A DNA stretch of 64,000 bases from Chloroflexota bacterium (GTDB lineage Bacteria; Chloroflexota; Anaerolineae; Anaerolineales; Anaerolineaceae): assembly GCA_021779955.1 (NCBI GenBank), contig JAJXZS010000034.1:1-64000 (forward strand), read 5' to 3'. The position numbers were made by a program, and so were the translations under genes. The first letter of the stretch is position 1, and each line of letters opens with the position of its first letter. Positions 33,914 through 42,611 of this stretch are shown one piece after another. The notes beneath the pieces are model-generated. The model made no database searches. It had not been told where the DNA came from and was given only the letters and a program-made list of their open reading frames with translations.

Positions 33914-33939
33914 CAAAAAGACCCCGCGTATGCGGGGTC
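33914..33939 (-). terminator. Terminator of the rubrerythrin gene
   Basis: The stem GACCCCGC/GCGGGGTC (33920-33927 with 33932-33939) is followed on the minus strand by TTTTT. It separates rubrerythrin from the pdxS promoter. Confidence 0.9.
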
Positions 33940-33955
33940 GGGAGGTGATGGACGA

Positions 33956-34453
33956 TCAGACAACTTTGAAGAAATCGGCTTTAGGGTGTCCGCAAACGGG
34001 GCACTTGTCAGGAGCGTTTTTGGCCTGGACGTATCCGCAATGCGGACACACCCAGTAATCTACCATTTCGGTTTCCTGTCCAAGTGTTTCGAGCGCTGCG
34101 CGGTAGAGCGCTTCATGAATCTTTTCAACGTTCCAGGCACGAATGAAGCTCTTGGTGGCAGCGCGATAATCTTCTGACTGGGCATCGGCGATCATGGGCG
34201 GGTACATGTCTGCAACTTCGTAATGCTCTCCGGCGATGGCGTCAGCAAGGTTTTCTTTGGTCGATTTGATTTCGTTTGCTGCTTCGAAATGGTTGAGGGC
34301 GTGAACTGTTTCGCCCGCGGCTGCAGCACGAAATAGACGTGCCACCTGGGGATATCCTTCTTCATCGGCTTTTTTGGCATATGCTGTGTACTTGCGATTG
34401 GCTTTGCTCTCACCACCAAATGCGGCCATCAGGTCATCATAAGCTTTGGTCAT
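33956..34453 (-). CDS. Rubrerythrin
   Basis: The 165-residue protein reduces hydrogen peroxide in anaerobes. The N-terminal four-helix diiron domain has [39 protein letters not shown] and [14 protein letters not shown] with the expected Glu/His ligands. The C-terminal rubredoxin-like Fe site is WVCPHCGYV and KCPVCGHPK. Start 34453 is set by GAGGAG. It fits a strictly or largely anaerobic life style. Confidence 0.95.
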   Translation of the reverse strand: MTKAYDDLMAAFGGESKANRKYTAYAKKADEEGYPQVARLFRAAAAGETVHALNHFEAANEIKSTKENLADAIAGEHYEVADMYPPMIADAQSEDYRAATKSFIRAWNVEKIHEALYRAALETLGQETEMVDYWVCPHCGYVQAKNAPDKCPVCGHPKADFFKVV

Positions 34454-34707
34454 ATTCGCATTCTCCTCTGGTAATATAGTTGTCTTAAAGATACCGCCAT
34501 GTGATCTAAAAAGCAATTTATTAGCCCAGATATATGCAACCAAATAGGGTGAATAAAGTCATAAAAATTCATTGCCATCAAACACAAGATGCATGATTCA
34601 TTGCGAATGGAAGCTGAAAAAACAAACTAATTTCACAGGTAAGACCGCCACGCCCCAAATCAGATTTTGCCATTTTCAAGCGAGATTCGAACCTTCTACA
34701 AGCAGGA

Positions 34708-35301
34708 TCATTTTCCTTTGCGAAGGCCAAAAGGATCCCTAAAAAGGGGCGCCATCACCGGAAACACACCCGCTTCAATCGAGCGGATATCTTCGATGGA
34801 GATAAATGCTGAAGGATGAAAGGTATGGATCAGCATCTTTATGGTGTCAAGCGACTTGCGTGGGATAACGGTAAAGATCAGTTTGACCGGACCGGTAGCT
34901 CCCTCGCCGTCGTAAGATGTGACCCCAAATCCGCGTTCATGAAGGGCTTGCACCAGTTCATCACCGCCCAGAGGGAGAATAATGCGCACAGATATGGTGC
35001 CAATGGCGATCCTGTCCTCCAGCAGCATACCTATATAGTTGCCGGTGGCAAATCCTGCTGCATAACCCAGATAGGCGGTGATGCTTTGGAGGTGCTGCAC
35101 GAGTTGGCCTATCACAACTATCCAGATGAGCACCTCGAAGAATCCGAGAAAGGGGGCGATGTTTCTCTTTCCTCTTGACACCAAAATGATGCGCATTGTT
35201 CCAAAGGTCACGTCGCAGATACGCGCAAAAAAGATGATGATTGGCAAGAGAATCCACGAATATGTTTGAGCAGGTGAAAGACCCAATAGCGATATTTCCA
35301 T
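34708..35301 (-). CDS. DUF2179/UPF0316 membrane protein
   Basis: The 197-residue protein has three membrane helices (WILLPIIIFFARICDV, FLGFFEVLIWIVVIGQL, ITAYLGYAAGFATGNYIG) followed by a cytoplasmic domain rich in beta strands, with VTSYDGEGATGPVKLIFTVI. This is the UPF0316 (DUF5698 plus DUF2179) architecture; the DUF2179 domain of related proteins binds small ligands. AAGGGTG precedes the ATG. Function unknown. Confidence 0.82.
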   Translation of the reverse strand: MEISLLGLSPAQTYSWILLPIIIFFARICDVTFGTMRIILVSRGKRNIAPFLGFFEVLIWIVVIGQLVQHLQSITAYLGYAAGFATGNYIGMLLEDRIAIGTISVRIILPLGGDELVQALHERGFGVTSYDGEGATGPVKLIFTVIPRKSLDTIKMLIHTFHPSAFISIEDIRSIEAGVFPVMAPLFRDPFGLRKGK

Positions 35302-35337
35302 CGCACACCCTTTCTCCTGATAAAGTTTCGGGATATG

Positions 35338-36681
35338 CTACTGAACCGGAGCTCCTTTAGTTCTACCCATCCATGCAAGATTTTCGAATTGGCCAAATTG
35401 TTCCTGAAATATTCTATAATACAGGAATTCTTCTTTTGAATTCAAAAGCCATCCGTTGGGTAATCTGCGACCCCTTTCAAAATCATGGTCTGAGATCGTG
35501 GAGTTTGCATAACGCGCAAGATCATCGTTTACCCCCGAGCCATTCCAGAATTTGGCCTTTTTGCGACGCAGGATGTTTTCAGGTAAGAGTCCTTTCACGG
35601 CCAGCCTGAGAATCCATTTTTCCACACCATCGTGGATTTTATATTGGGGTGGAATACGCATTGCGAAATCGACAACTGCTCGATTTAGAAAACACACATG
35701 CGCAACGAGGCCGTGAGCTGAAGCAGATCGATCTACACGCTGCAGAGCAGTATTGTGAAGCCTTCGCGTAATATCGATCAGCTCTTTGGGCAGATCGTGC
35801 AACTGCAATGATTTAAGATAATCATAGCCACCAAACAACTCGTCCCCGCCTTCGCCTGACAAGACATCACCCACAAATTCGGATGCCATTCCAGCAACGA
35901 GATAGTTCATCAATGTTGACCGGACTAACAACGCGTCGAAAGATTCGAGGTGGTAAATGACCTTTGGCAGGACAGCAATCAGGTCTTCACAGGCAACTAT
36001 CTTTTCATGATGATTTGTATTGAGCCATTCGGCCACTTGCCGTGAAGCCTTGACATCTTCTGAATCTGCGTAACCCACTGAGAATGTGTGCAAAGTCGAA
36101 ACCAAGGGACGCGCCAGGGCTGCCAGGGCACTTGAATCCAATCCGCCGGACAGCCATGAGCCGACCTCATTTCCTTTGATGCTTTGCTTCAATGCGCTGA
36201 TGAGCAGTCCTTTTAGTTGAACAGCAAGTATTTCCGGGGGATCTTGCAAGGGTTCTTTTTCTTCCAACGAAAAATAACTATGGACCTCGCCGCCATCATA
36301 GAATGAACCCGGGGGGAGTTCATGAATCATGTGAGTCAAGGGCAATAGCGCTTTTACTTCAGACGCAAAGCACAGATCGCCTTCTTGCGTTCTTCCGTAG
36401 TAAAGCGGTGCGACCCCAATCGGATCTCGTTTCAGGAAAAAGCTACTTGCCAACGGATATGCCATGGCATAATGGCTTTCAGTGGCATAATCGCGGACGA
36501 CGCGGTCTTCAGTCATGAGCCGGCCATCTTCTTCCTGAAATTTCGTCCAGGAGATCATTTCTGTTACTTGATCATCGAAATAAATATCCGAACCTTCATC
36601 ACCTCGATACTTTATTGATGAAAGCATTTCTTTCACTGTTTTTGATTGGTGGGATTTGGCGATCCCTGCGATAGCTGACAT
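35338..36681 (-). CDS. AsnB-like ATP-dependent amide synthetase without glutaminase cysteine
   Basis: The 447-residue protein is an asparagine-synthetase homologue. The synthetase half is intact: SWLSGGLDSSALAAL (PP-loop, about 176-190), DVLSGEGGDELFGGYDYL, and a late lysine region ILRRKKAKFWNGSG. The glutaminase half is altered: it starts MSAIAGI where AsnB has MCGIAGI, so Cys2 is Ser and Gly3 is Ala, and the domain is about 50 residues short. Loss of that Cys is shared with beta-lactam and carbapenam synthetases and some peptide cyclases, which form amides internally. AAAGGAAAAGAG supports ATG 36681. It is third in an operon with an opine-dehydrogenase-like enzyme. Confidence 0.85.
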   Translation of the reverse strand: MSAIAGIAKSHQSKTVKEMLSSIKYRGDEGSDIYFDDQVTEMISWTKFQEEDGRLMTEDRVVRDYATESHYAMAYPLASSFFLKRDPIGVAPLYYGRTQEGDLCFASEVKALLPLTHMIHELPPGSFYDGGEVHSYFSLEEKEPLQDPPEILAVQLKGLLISALKQSIKGNEVGSWLSGGLDSSALAALARPLVSTLHTFSVGYADSEDVKASRQVAEWLNTNHHEKIVACEDLIAVLPKVIYHLESFDALLVRSTLMNYLVAGMASEFVGDVLSGEGGDELFGGYDYLKSLQLHDLPKELIDITRRLHNTALQRVDRSASAHGLVAHVCFLNRAVVDFAMRIPPQYKIHDGVEKWILRLAVKGLLPENILRRKKAKFWNGSGVNDDLARYANSTISDHDFERGRRLPNGWLLNSKEEFLYYRIFQEQFGQFENLAWMGRTKGAPVQ

Positions 36682-36712
36682 CTCTTTTCCTTTCTTTGAA
36701 AAGTATAGTAGG

Positions 36713-37819
36713 TTATTCGATGATGCCTTCACTTACATAATGCATTAATTCGCCGACGCTAAGCTTGTCGATACCTAGCTTATCGAGTGTGCGGCCGCGT
36801 CTCCAATAATCCGTGCGGTGAACGATACTTGCCAGGCGGATCATGGCATCCATGCCCTGTACGGCCACTCCATAACGCTGACCGAGCGCTGCGATCGGCA
36901 CGAGGCTCATGGGAACATCTTCGAAGAGGTAACGATGATTGAGGGTGGGGGGAGCTTTAATGCCGTAATAGCCGGGCTGGTTGTGAATCGCCTCGAAGAG
37001 GTCCTCGCCCTTGGAGTTGTACGCCAGATCGAGCCATTCCAAGCCTGTGCGGGCGCGGATGCCGAGTGATGAAGCGACGGTGACGCGTTCACGATCCAGG
37101 GCCTCAAGCACGCGCGCCACAGATGGCGTGACGCCATCGATATAGAATTGATAGTCACCGTGGGTTGACTCGATCCAGCCCATATTGAGGAGGCTGAGCG
37201 CGGGGTGGAAGATGGCACCCATATTGTTCAGTCCGGTCTGCAGCACGTTCACGCCGTCGATAAACTGAGGATACGCCTCATGAATGGTATCCAACACAAG
37301 GCGTGTGCGCGTGGCCGGAAGGGCTGCCAGAGGCACCGCTTCCTTGATGCGGAAGATGCGCGCCTGCGCCGGCCCATCGGAGCGCGAAGCGTAGATGAAG
37401 GTTTCAGCCTCCGAGATGGTGATGTCTGCAGCGCAGCCGTTCTCTTTGAGCACTTTGGCGAATTCAATGGCGCCGCACGTACGCCCGGGGTGCAGAACGA
37501 CAATTTGACCATCTTTCAGACAGTTGGAGCAGTTCTTGGCGACCTCGGCATGGGCAGAAGAAGGGACGACCACCATCACCACGTCTGCCGTATCCAGTGC
37601 CTCAGACAAGTTGGATGTGACCCGCTCCAGACGGCCCAGGCCTTTCAAAGAACCATCATTGCTCTCGAGGTCGATCACACCCAATTCGCGGATTGCGGCA
37701 ATATGATCAGCGGTTCGGTTGTACAGGGTAGTCGGAAATCCCATTAAGGCAAGGTGGGCTGCCATGGCTTTGCCGCCATGGCCGGCACCAATCACGGTAT
37801 AGCGAGTCTTATGATTCAT
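36713..37819 (-). CDS. NAD/NADP octopine/nopaline (opine) dehydrogenase family enzyme
   Basis: The 368-residue enzyme should reductively join an amino acid to a 2-oxo acid, or act on a related N-carboxyalkyl amino acid. It has the Rossmann loop VIGAGHGGKAMAAHLALMG (residues 9-27), MVVVPSSAHAEVA, and the C-terminal opine-dehydrogenase domain with LNNMGAIFHPALSLLNMG (His 205) and STHGDYQFYIDGVTPSVA. Its start overlaps the upstream mutase stop as ATGA, so the two are translated together. The AsnB-like gene begins 31 bp after its stop. Substrates are unknown. Confidence 0.86.
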   Translation of the reverse strand: MNHKTRYTVIGAGHGGKAMAAHLALMGFPTTLYNRTADHIAAIRELGVIDLESNDGSLKGLGRLERVTSNLSEALDTADVVMVVVPSSAHAEVAKNCSNCLKDGQIVVLHPGRTCGAIEFAKVLKENGCAADITISEAETFIYASRSDGPAQARIFRIKEAVPLAALPATRTRLVLDTIHEAYPQFIDGVNVLQTGLNNMGAIFHPALSLLNMGWIESTHGDYQFYIDGVTPSVARVLEALDRERVTVASSLGIRARTGLEWLDLAYNSKGEDLFEAIHNQPGYYGIKAPPTLNHRYLFEDVPMSLVPIAALGQRYGVAVQGMDAMIRLASIVHRTDYWRRGRTLDKLGIDKLSVGELMHYVSEGIIE

Positions 37820-39459
37820 CGGTTTCTCCTTTGTAAACAGTCTTGTGTGCGTCTGTCTTCGGTTACCAAATCGCCGTCGGAATCTACTACACGGCATTGA
37901 CCCTGGACGATTTGAGTTCGAATTTGCCCCCGACCAAAAGGATTGTTCTTGAGCTGGGGCGCATCGAGAATGCCGCTGGTTACCGCGTGCGCCAGGGTGG
38001 CAGGATCCGTCAGAGGATCTTTTGTGCCGGGAGCGGCCAATTCACGGATGGCATTCAGCGTGACGGTTGTTTCTTCCACGAGTTCATTTGCCCTTGCCTG
38101 GACTCTTGGATCGGAAAGCATCTCAGGTGCTCCGGAGATTGCGTGCTCGATCGCACGGCGAGCGAGAGTTGCAGCTTCGATCACATCGTCGGCGGTGGCG
38201 GCATGATCGGCTTCAGTATGCCCAACAATATGCACAATATGAGGATGAAGAGCCATTTGAAGGTAGATGCTCACAGCAAGGTGCGCGCGCGACGCGACGG
38301 GATCGACAGGGTACGAAAGCAGGCCGGTGCGCGTCTGACGGTAGATGTGGAAGTTGCTGCCGGAGAGCGGGTCGATTAATTTCAACATCGCGAGCATCTT
38401 TGCCAGGTCCATGGCATCCGTCAAGCCGGGGGGACTATTGAACATCATTTGGGCGATGTACTCCTTCACGCCCATGGCTTTGGCATTGTAAGCGGAGAGA
38501 ACCGCGGCAGCGACGTAAACCACGTCTGGGGCATCGCGCATGCCCCAATGGTGGGGCTCATTGAGTTCGACGGGGATGCCGCGTTCGCCGTACCAGGCCA
38601 TGACCTGTTGATGTTCGCGGATCGAACCCTCAAGATCCCATGGCCCTCTGCCATCCATGCGATTGAACCAGAAGAGCGGGATGGCGCACCAGGAATTGCG
38701 GATGGTTTCGGTAAACACTTCTGCCTGGCGAATGAACTCGTCGGTGCCAGAGTAAGTGCGCATCAGGGGGAAGTTGCCCCTGCGGCTTGCGGCGTAGAGC
38801 ATACGATAATCGTCGGCAGAACGGACGGGAACCCCGCCGGCGCCCTTGCGCCGCGGATCCTGGCGCTCAGGGTGGAAGAAGTTTTCCTGGGCATCCTGGT
38901 CGGTGCCAAGCGAGATCACATCCAGTGCCCTGGCGTCGGCAATCTTCTCGATACCCTTGCGGGTCGCTTCTAGATCGGGTAATCCGAAATGATGCCTGAG
39001 CAGGGGATAAGGCGTTTTCCATTGAATACGTTCCACGGTAGTCTGCGGGTAGCTGGATACGACCCCTGCGGTAGATGCTTCTCCTTTCAAATAGGAGAGG
39101 ACATCTTCGGTCGATTCGTTGCCTGAGAAGACTTTTTCGAAGAAGCCCATCCGTTCGGCGCGCTCGGCCACAGGGGGAGTACCCCCGAAGGCAAAGCGGA
39201 CACCTTTGGCATGCAGTTCGTCTGCGGCTTCGGCAAATTGCGCCAAAAGCAGTTCGCCGTTTTCTGGAGTGAGCCGATAGGAAACGCCAACGAGGTCAGC
39301 CTTTTCACGAACAGCGGCGTCCAAAACGGTCTGGATGGGTACTGCGGGCCCCAGAAAGACGGTGCGCCAGCCGGCAGATTCTGCCAGGCGCAGGAAATTA
39401 GAAACGCCAGCGACATGAACACATTCCCCAATGGCAGCCGCTACAACGGTTTTGGTCAT
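37816..39459 (-). CDS. B12-binding mutase-like enzyme, substrate unknown
   Basis: The 547-residue protein begins with a cobalamin-binding Rossmann domain (about 1-135). GECVHVAG matches DxHxxG except that Asp is Cys, with the axial His kept, and VRFAFGGTPP follows. The remainder looks like a TIM-barrel with ERGIPVELNEPHHWGMRDAP, KAMGVKEYIAQMMFNSPPGL and HIVHIVGHTEADHAATADDV. The general plan recalls glutamate mutase E or aminomutases, but it is not a clear member. GGAGG sets the start at 39459; ATGA overlap joins it to the next gene. It leads the operon. Confidence 0.68.
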   Translation of the reverse strand: MTKTVVAAAIGECVHVAGVSNFLRLAESAGWRTVFLGPAVPIQTVLDAAVREKADLVGVSYRLTPENGELLLAQFAEAADELHAKGVRFAFGGTPPVAERAERMGFFEKVFSGNESTEDVLSYLKGEASTAGVVSSYPQTTVERIQWKTPYPLLRHHFGLPDLEATRKGIEKIADARALDVISLGTDQDAQENFFHPERQDPRRKGAGGVPVRSADDYRMLYAASRRGNFPLMRTYSGTDEFIRQAEVFTETIRNSWCAIPLFWFNRMDGRGPWDLEGSIREHQQVMAWYGERGIPVELNEPHHWGMRDAPDVVYVAAAVLSAYNAKAMGVKEYIAQMMFNSPPGLTDAMDLAKMLAMLKLIDPLSGSNFHIYRQTRTGLLSYPVDPVASRAHLAVSIYLQMALHPHIVHIVGHTEADHAATADDVIEAATLARRAIEHAISGAPEMLSDPRVQARANELVEETTVTLNAIRELAAPGTKDPLTDPATLAHAVTSGILDAPQLKNNPFGRGQIRTQIVQGQCRVVDSDGDLVTEDRRTQDCLQRRNR

Positions 39460-39480
39460 CGGTTTTCCTCCATCAAACAA

Positions 39481-39700
39481 AAGAGCGGCTGATCAGCCGC
39501 TCTTTCCAAATCGAAGGGGGTGCGCTGGAACCGATCAAGCACCCGCTGCTATAGGTGAGAAAACGGCCGACCGATCGAAATGCTCAAGTGAAATGTCATT
39601 TCCGAGTAAAGGATGATGATCGGGACGGAAAACAACTTCCGCAGTGCGATGGGACGGAAATGAACACAAAAATAAATGCGACCTGCTCGTGTGCAAGTAA
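39481..39700 (-). promoter_or_regulatory. Leader of the mutase operon with intrinsic-terminator hairpin (attenuator or riboswitch candidate)
   Basis: A perfect 10-bp stem, AAGAGCGGCT-GATC-AGCCGCTCTT (39481-39504), followed on the minus strand by TTTT, ends 21 bp before the mutase ATG. Farther upstream the RNA can form GGGTGC...GCACCC (about 39517-39546). Two direct repeats GGGACGGAAA lie at 39622-39631 and 39651-39660. No B12 box, T-box or SAM motif is recognised. A terminator between promoter and start implies conditional read-through. Confidence 0.55.
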
Positions 39701-39882
39701 CACCCGCAATGTGACAAATTGTAAGAAGATACTAAACGAAAAAGAACGAGAAGTCAATATTGAATCGGACAAGGGGTGAATCATTGGCAATCGATTCTTT
39801 GGCTGAGAGGCTGTAAATTCAGAGATAGAGGGAAATGGAGGCCGAAACCTTTTTTCAATGTGTCCGCATTTCGAGAAAGAAC

Positions 39883-39940
39883 CCTTGACAGCGGTTGGAA
39901 AAGATATACAATTAGTACAATGATACAATGATACAATAGC
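39883..39940 (+). promoter_or_regulatory. GntR promoter and repeated operator-like motif
   Basis: TTGACA near 39883-39888 and TACAAT near 39905-39910 form the promoter. It is followed by tandem copies of ATACAATG (about 39917-39938) covering the start of transcription. Such repeats immediately before a YtrA-type gntR gene suggest autoregulation. Confidence 0.5.
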
Positions 39941-39955
39941 AAAGGAGGCAGGAAT

Positions 39956-40366
39956 GTGAAACCCGTTTATCTCAGCCTTGATTTTCGCTCGGGTACGCCC
40001 ATCTACCTGCAGATCGTGGAAGAGATCCAACATATGGTGCAGGAAGGTGAGCTTATTCCTGGAGATCAACTGCCCACCGTACGCCAGCTTGCCGCAGAGA
40101 TTCGAGTGAATTTCAATACCGTGGCAAGGGCTTACAGAATGCTCGACGAATCACGCTTGATCTCGACGCAGCAGGGACGGGGAACATATATTCTCGATCG
40201 CACAGGTGCCGAGCTCGATGAAAAGATCAAGGCAGCTTCTCTCGAGGACCAGCTCCAGCGGGCTCTGCAAAACCTGACGAGGCAAGGATTCACGCAAGGT
40301 GAGATCATAAATGAACTGAAAAGGATCGTCAATCAAGGCAAATTTCAAACTGAAAACGAAGAATAA
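39956..40366 (+). CDS. GntR-family regulator, YtrA subfamily
   Basis: The 136-residue protein has a GntR winged helix: GTPIYLQIVEEIQHMVQEGE, LPTVRQLAAEIRVNFNTVAR (recognition helix) and STQQGRGTYIL. The C-terminal extension is short (about 60 residues), which marks the YtrA branch that controls neighbouring ABC transporters. GTG 39956 is the start, after AAAGGAGG; the overlapping ATG is out of frame. The next gene begins 15 bp after its stop, so it leads the operon to 43366. Confidence 0.9.
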   Translation: MKPVYLSLDFRSGTPIYLQIVEEIQHMVQEGELIPGDQLPTVRQLAAEIRVNFNTVARAYRMLDESRLISTQQGRGTYILDRTGAELDEKIKAASLEDQLQRALQNLTRQGFTQGEIINELKRIVNQGKFQTENEE

Positions 40367-40380
40367 GAAACGAGGAAGAG

Positions 40381-41382
40381 ATGAAGACAAATACCCAATC
40401 TACAGAGAGTCAGAGTGAAACACAAAATTTGAGTCCGTTTCGCTTGAAACAAAAAGCAAAACAGCAGGCCATGGAAGAGATGCACATTGGCGGCCCAGCG
40501 ATCTTCGTGTTCATTGTGCTGTTTGTGGTGGCGATAGGCATTGCGGTAATTCTGGACACGAAAAGCGTACCTGAGATAACGATCTTTGAAATTGTTATTC
40601 CGGTGATGCTATTAGCGTTCTACCTGATGTTCGCAATCAAAGTGGCGCGCCAATGGGAAAAGGCGGTCGTGCTGCGCTTTGGGCATTTCCACGGCCTTAA
40701 AGGACCCGGATTCTTTATGATCATCCCGATTATCGATTCTGTGACCATCTGGATCGACCAGCGTGTGATGGTGACACCCTTCTCTGCCGAGAAAACACTG
40801 ACCCGCGATACTGTACCTGTGAACGTCGACGCTGTGCTCTTCTGGGTGGTGTGGGATGCGGAAAAGGCGGCACTCGAGGTGGAAGATTATCGCATGGCGA
40901 TTGCCTGGGCTTCCCAAACTGCTTTGCGCGAGGTCATTGGACAGATGAGCCTGGCGGACATCCTGGTTGGGCGGGCTAAGATGGATGCCGATCTGCAGCG
41001 CATCATCGACGAACGTACCACACCCTGGGGCATCACGGTGCAATCCGTGGAGATCCGGGACGTGATCATCCCCATCGACCTGGAGAATGCGATGAGCCGG
41101 CAGGCACAGGCTGAACGCGAACGGCAGGCACGCCTGATCCTGGGCGAATCCGAAATGCAGATTTCCGCCAGCTTCGCCGAGGCAGCCAAGGCATATTCCT
41201 CCAATCCTACAGCACTGCACCTGCGCGCTATGAACATGCTGTTCGAAGGCATGAAGGACAAGGGCTCGCTCGTGATTGTACCGAGCAGCGCAGTCGATAC
41301 GATGAACCTGGGCGGCTTGAGCGGTTTGATTTCTCTCGGCCAATCAAGGACAGGTACGAGCAGCGAATCTGAAAACAAATAA
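40381..41382 (+). CDS. SPFH/band-7 (slipin-stomatin-like) membrane protein
   Basis: The 333-residue protein has two adjacent N-terminal membrane helices (AIFVFIVLFVVAIGIAVIL and IFEIVIPVMLLAFYLMFAI), then a band-7 domain starting WEKAVVLRFGHFHGLKGPGF and continuing to GITVQSVEIRDVIIP. The slipin-type tail follows with RQAQAERERQARLILGESE. Stomatin-like proteins form membrane microdomain scaffolds. It is placed between the GntR regulator and the ABC genes, which suggests joint expression. Confidence 0.92.
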   Translation: MKTNTQSTESQSETQNLSPFRLKQKAKQQAMEEMHIGGPAIFVFIVLFVVAIGIAVILDTKSVPEITIFEIVIPVMLLAFYLMFAIKVARQWEKAVVLRFGHFHGLKGPGFFMIIPIIDSVTIWIDQRVMVTPFSAEKTLTRDTVPVNVDAVLFWVVWDAEKAALEVEDYRMAIAWASQTALREVIGQMSLADILVGRAKMDADLQRIIDERTTPWGITVQSVEIRDVIIPIDLENAMSRQAQAERERQARLILGESEMQISASFAEAAKAYSSNPTALHLRAMNMLFEGMKDKGSLVIVPSSAVDTMNLGGLSGLISLGQSRTGTSSESENK

Positions 41383-41469
41383 GCGCTTGTGGGAGGCCGC
41401 GATCATATTCGAGACCTCCCAATCAATCGATGAGATGTATAGAACCGGCAAATCCTGTAAGGAGTGAAG

Positions 41470-41673
41470 ATGTCTAATATTGATGTATTGATCAAATATC
41501 TGCCATTGCTGATCCCGATCGTATTGCTTCAAATTGGTTTGATGATCTTTGCCCTGATCGATCTGGCCCGACGGGAGAGAACCCGTGGCCCCAAGTGGAT
41601 GTGGGTGATCATCATCGTGTTGGGCGAGCTGATCGGTCCAATTGTGTACCTGGTGGTAGGAAGGGAAGAATGA
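41470..41673 (+). CDS. PLDc_N-type small membrane protein
   Basis: The 67-residue protein has two membrane helices (YLPLLIPIVLLQIGLMIFAL and WMWVIIIVLGELIGPIVYLV) joined by DLARRERTRGPKW, the pattern of the phospholipase-D-nuclease N-terminal domain in its stand-alone form. Such proteins often accompany ABC-2 transporters. GGAGTG precedes the ATG, and its stop overlaps the ATPase start as ATGA. Confidence 0.8.
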   Translation: MSNIDVLIKYLPLLIPIVLLQIGLMIFALIDLARRERTRGPKWMWVIIIVLGELIGPIVYLVVGREE

Positions 41674-42611
41674 ATGCAATCGAGGTCAATCATCTGAGCA
41701 AACGTTATGGTCAGGTGCAGGCGCTGAACAGTCTGAATCTTCAGGTGAAGGCAGGCTCTGTGTATGGCTTTCTGGGACCAAACGGCGCCGGAAAGACGAC
41801 AACCCTGCGCATCCTCTCGGGATTGGCAAGAGCGGATAGCGGGGATGTGATCATAGACGGGGCGGGTGACGGGGTCGCAAGGAGAGCATCGGATCATCTA
41901 GGCTACCTGCCCGAAGAGCCGGCTTTCTATGCCTGGATGACTCCGCTTGAATTTCTGAACTATATCGGTGAGATATTCCACCTGGAAGCAAAGCTACGCA
42001 AGAAGCGGGTTGGAGAATTGATCGAACTCGTGGGATTGAAAGATGCGCAAAAGAGGAAGATCGGCGGCTTTTCTCACGGGATGCGCCAGAGGCTGGGTTT
42101 TGCCCAGGCGATGATGAATGCGCCAGACGTGCTGCTGCTTGACGAACCGGTCAGTGCACTAGATCCGGCCGGGCGCAAGGAAATCCTTGAGCTGGTTCTC
42201 TCGCTGCGGAGCCGATGCACGATCTTGATGTCAACCCACATCCTGGCCGACGTCGAGCGGGTATGCGATACCATCGGCATCATTCACAAGGGAAGCATGG
42301 TCATTCAATCAGAACGAAACGAATTGCTCAATCGCTACGCCGTCTCAGCCATCGATGTGGAACTGGCAAACGGAAGCGCTGCCAATGCTGAGGCAATTAT
42401 GGAAGAGTTCAAGCAAATCGAGGGCGTCAAGGCGGTTGGTGTCGATCAGACATTAATCCACGTTCACACGCCTGAGGTGCCAGAGGTGACGCAGCGATTA
42501 ATGAAAAGGATCGTTGCAGACGGCATCCAGATCAATAAGATCGAAGTGGTGAGGCCATCGCTCGAAGATATCTTCATGCAGCTTACCTGCGAAGGGAGGG
42601 TGCAGGCATGA
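41670..42611 (+). CDS. ABC transporter ATP-binding protein
   Basis: The 313-residue ATPase has Walker A GPNGAGKTTT, the Q-loop near LPEEPAFY, signature FSHGMRQRLG, Walker B VLLLDEPVSALDP and the H-loop MSTH. The C-terminal extension (about 220-313) is typical of ABC-2 exporters such as YtrB/CcmA types. ATG 41670 overlaps the previous stop. The permease begins within its stop codon (ATGA). Substrate unknown; GntR/YtrA control suggests response to envelope stress or antibiotics in relatives. Confidence 0.94.
   Translation: MNAIEVNHLSKRYGQVQALNSLNLQVKAGSVYGFLGPNGAGKTTTLRILSGLARADSGDVIIDGAGDGVARRASDHLGYLPEEPAFYAWMTPLEFLNYIGEIFHLEAKLRKKRVGELIELVGLKDAQKRKIGGFSHGMRQRLGFAQAMMNAPDVLLLDEPVSALDPAGRKEILELVLSLRSRCTILMSTHILADVERVCDTIGIIHKGSMVIQSERNELLNRYAVSAIDVELANGSAANAEAIMEEFKQIEGVKAVGVDQTLIHVHTPEVPEVTQRLMKRIVADGIQINKIEVVRPSLEDIFMQLTCEGRVQA

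Noticed and set aside
36713-39459. Assignment of the mutase-like gene as methylaspartate mutase E
   Set aside because: The plan is similar (B12 domain and barrel), but the barrel motifs do not match glutamate mutase E closely enough to name the substrate.
39500-39900. Cobalamin riboswitch before the B12-binding mutase gene
   Set aside because: No B12-box or conserved core is visible on the minus strand; only the terminator and unclassified pairings are seen.
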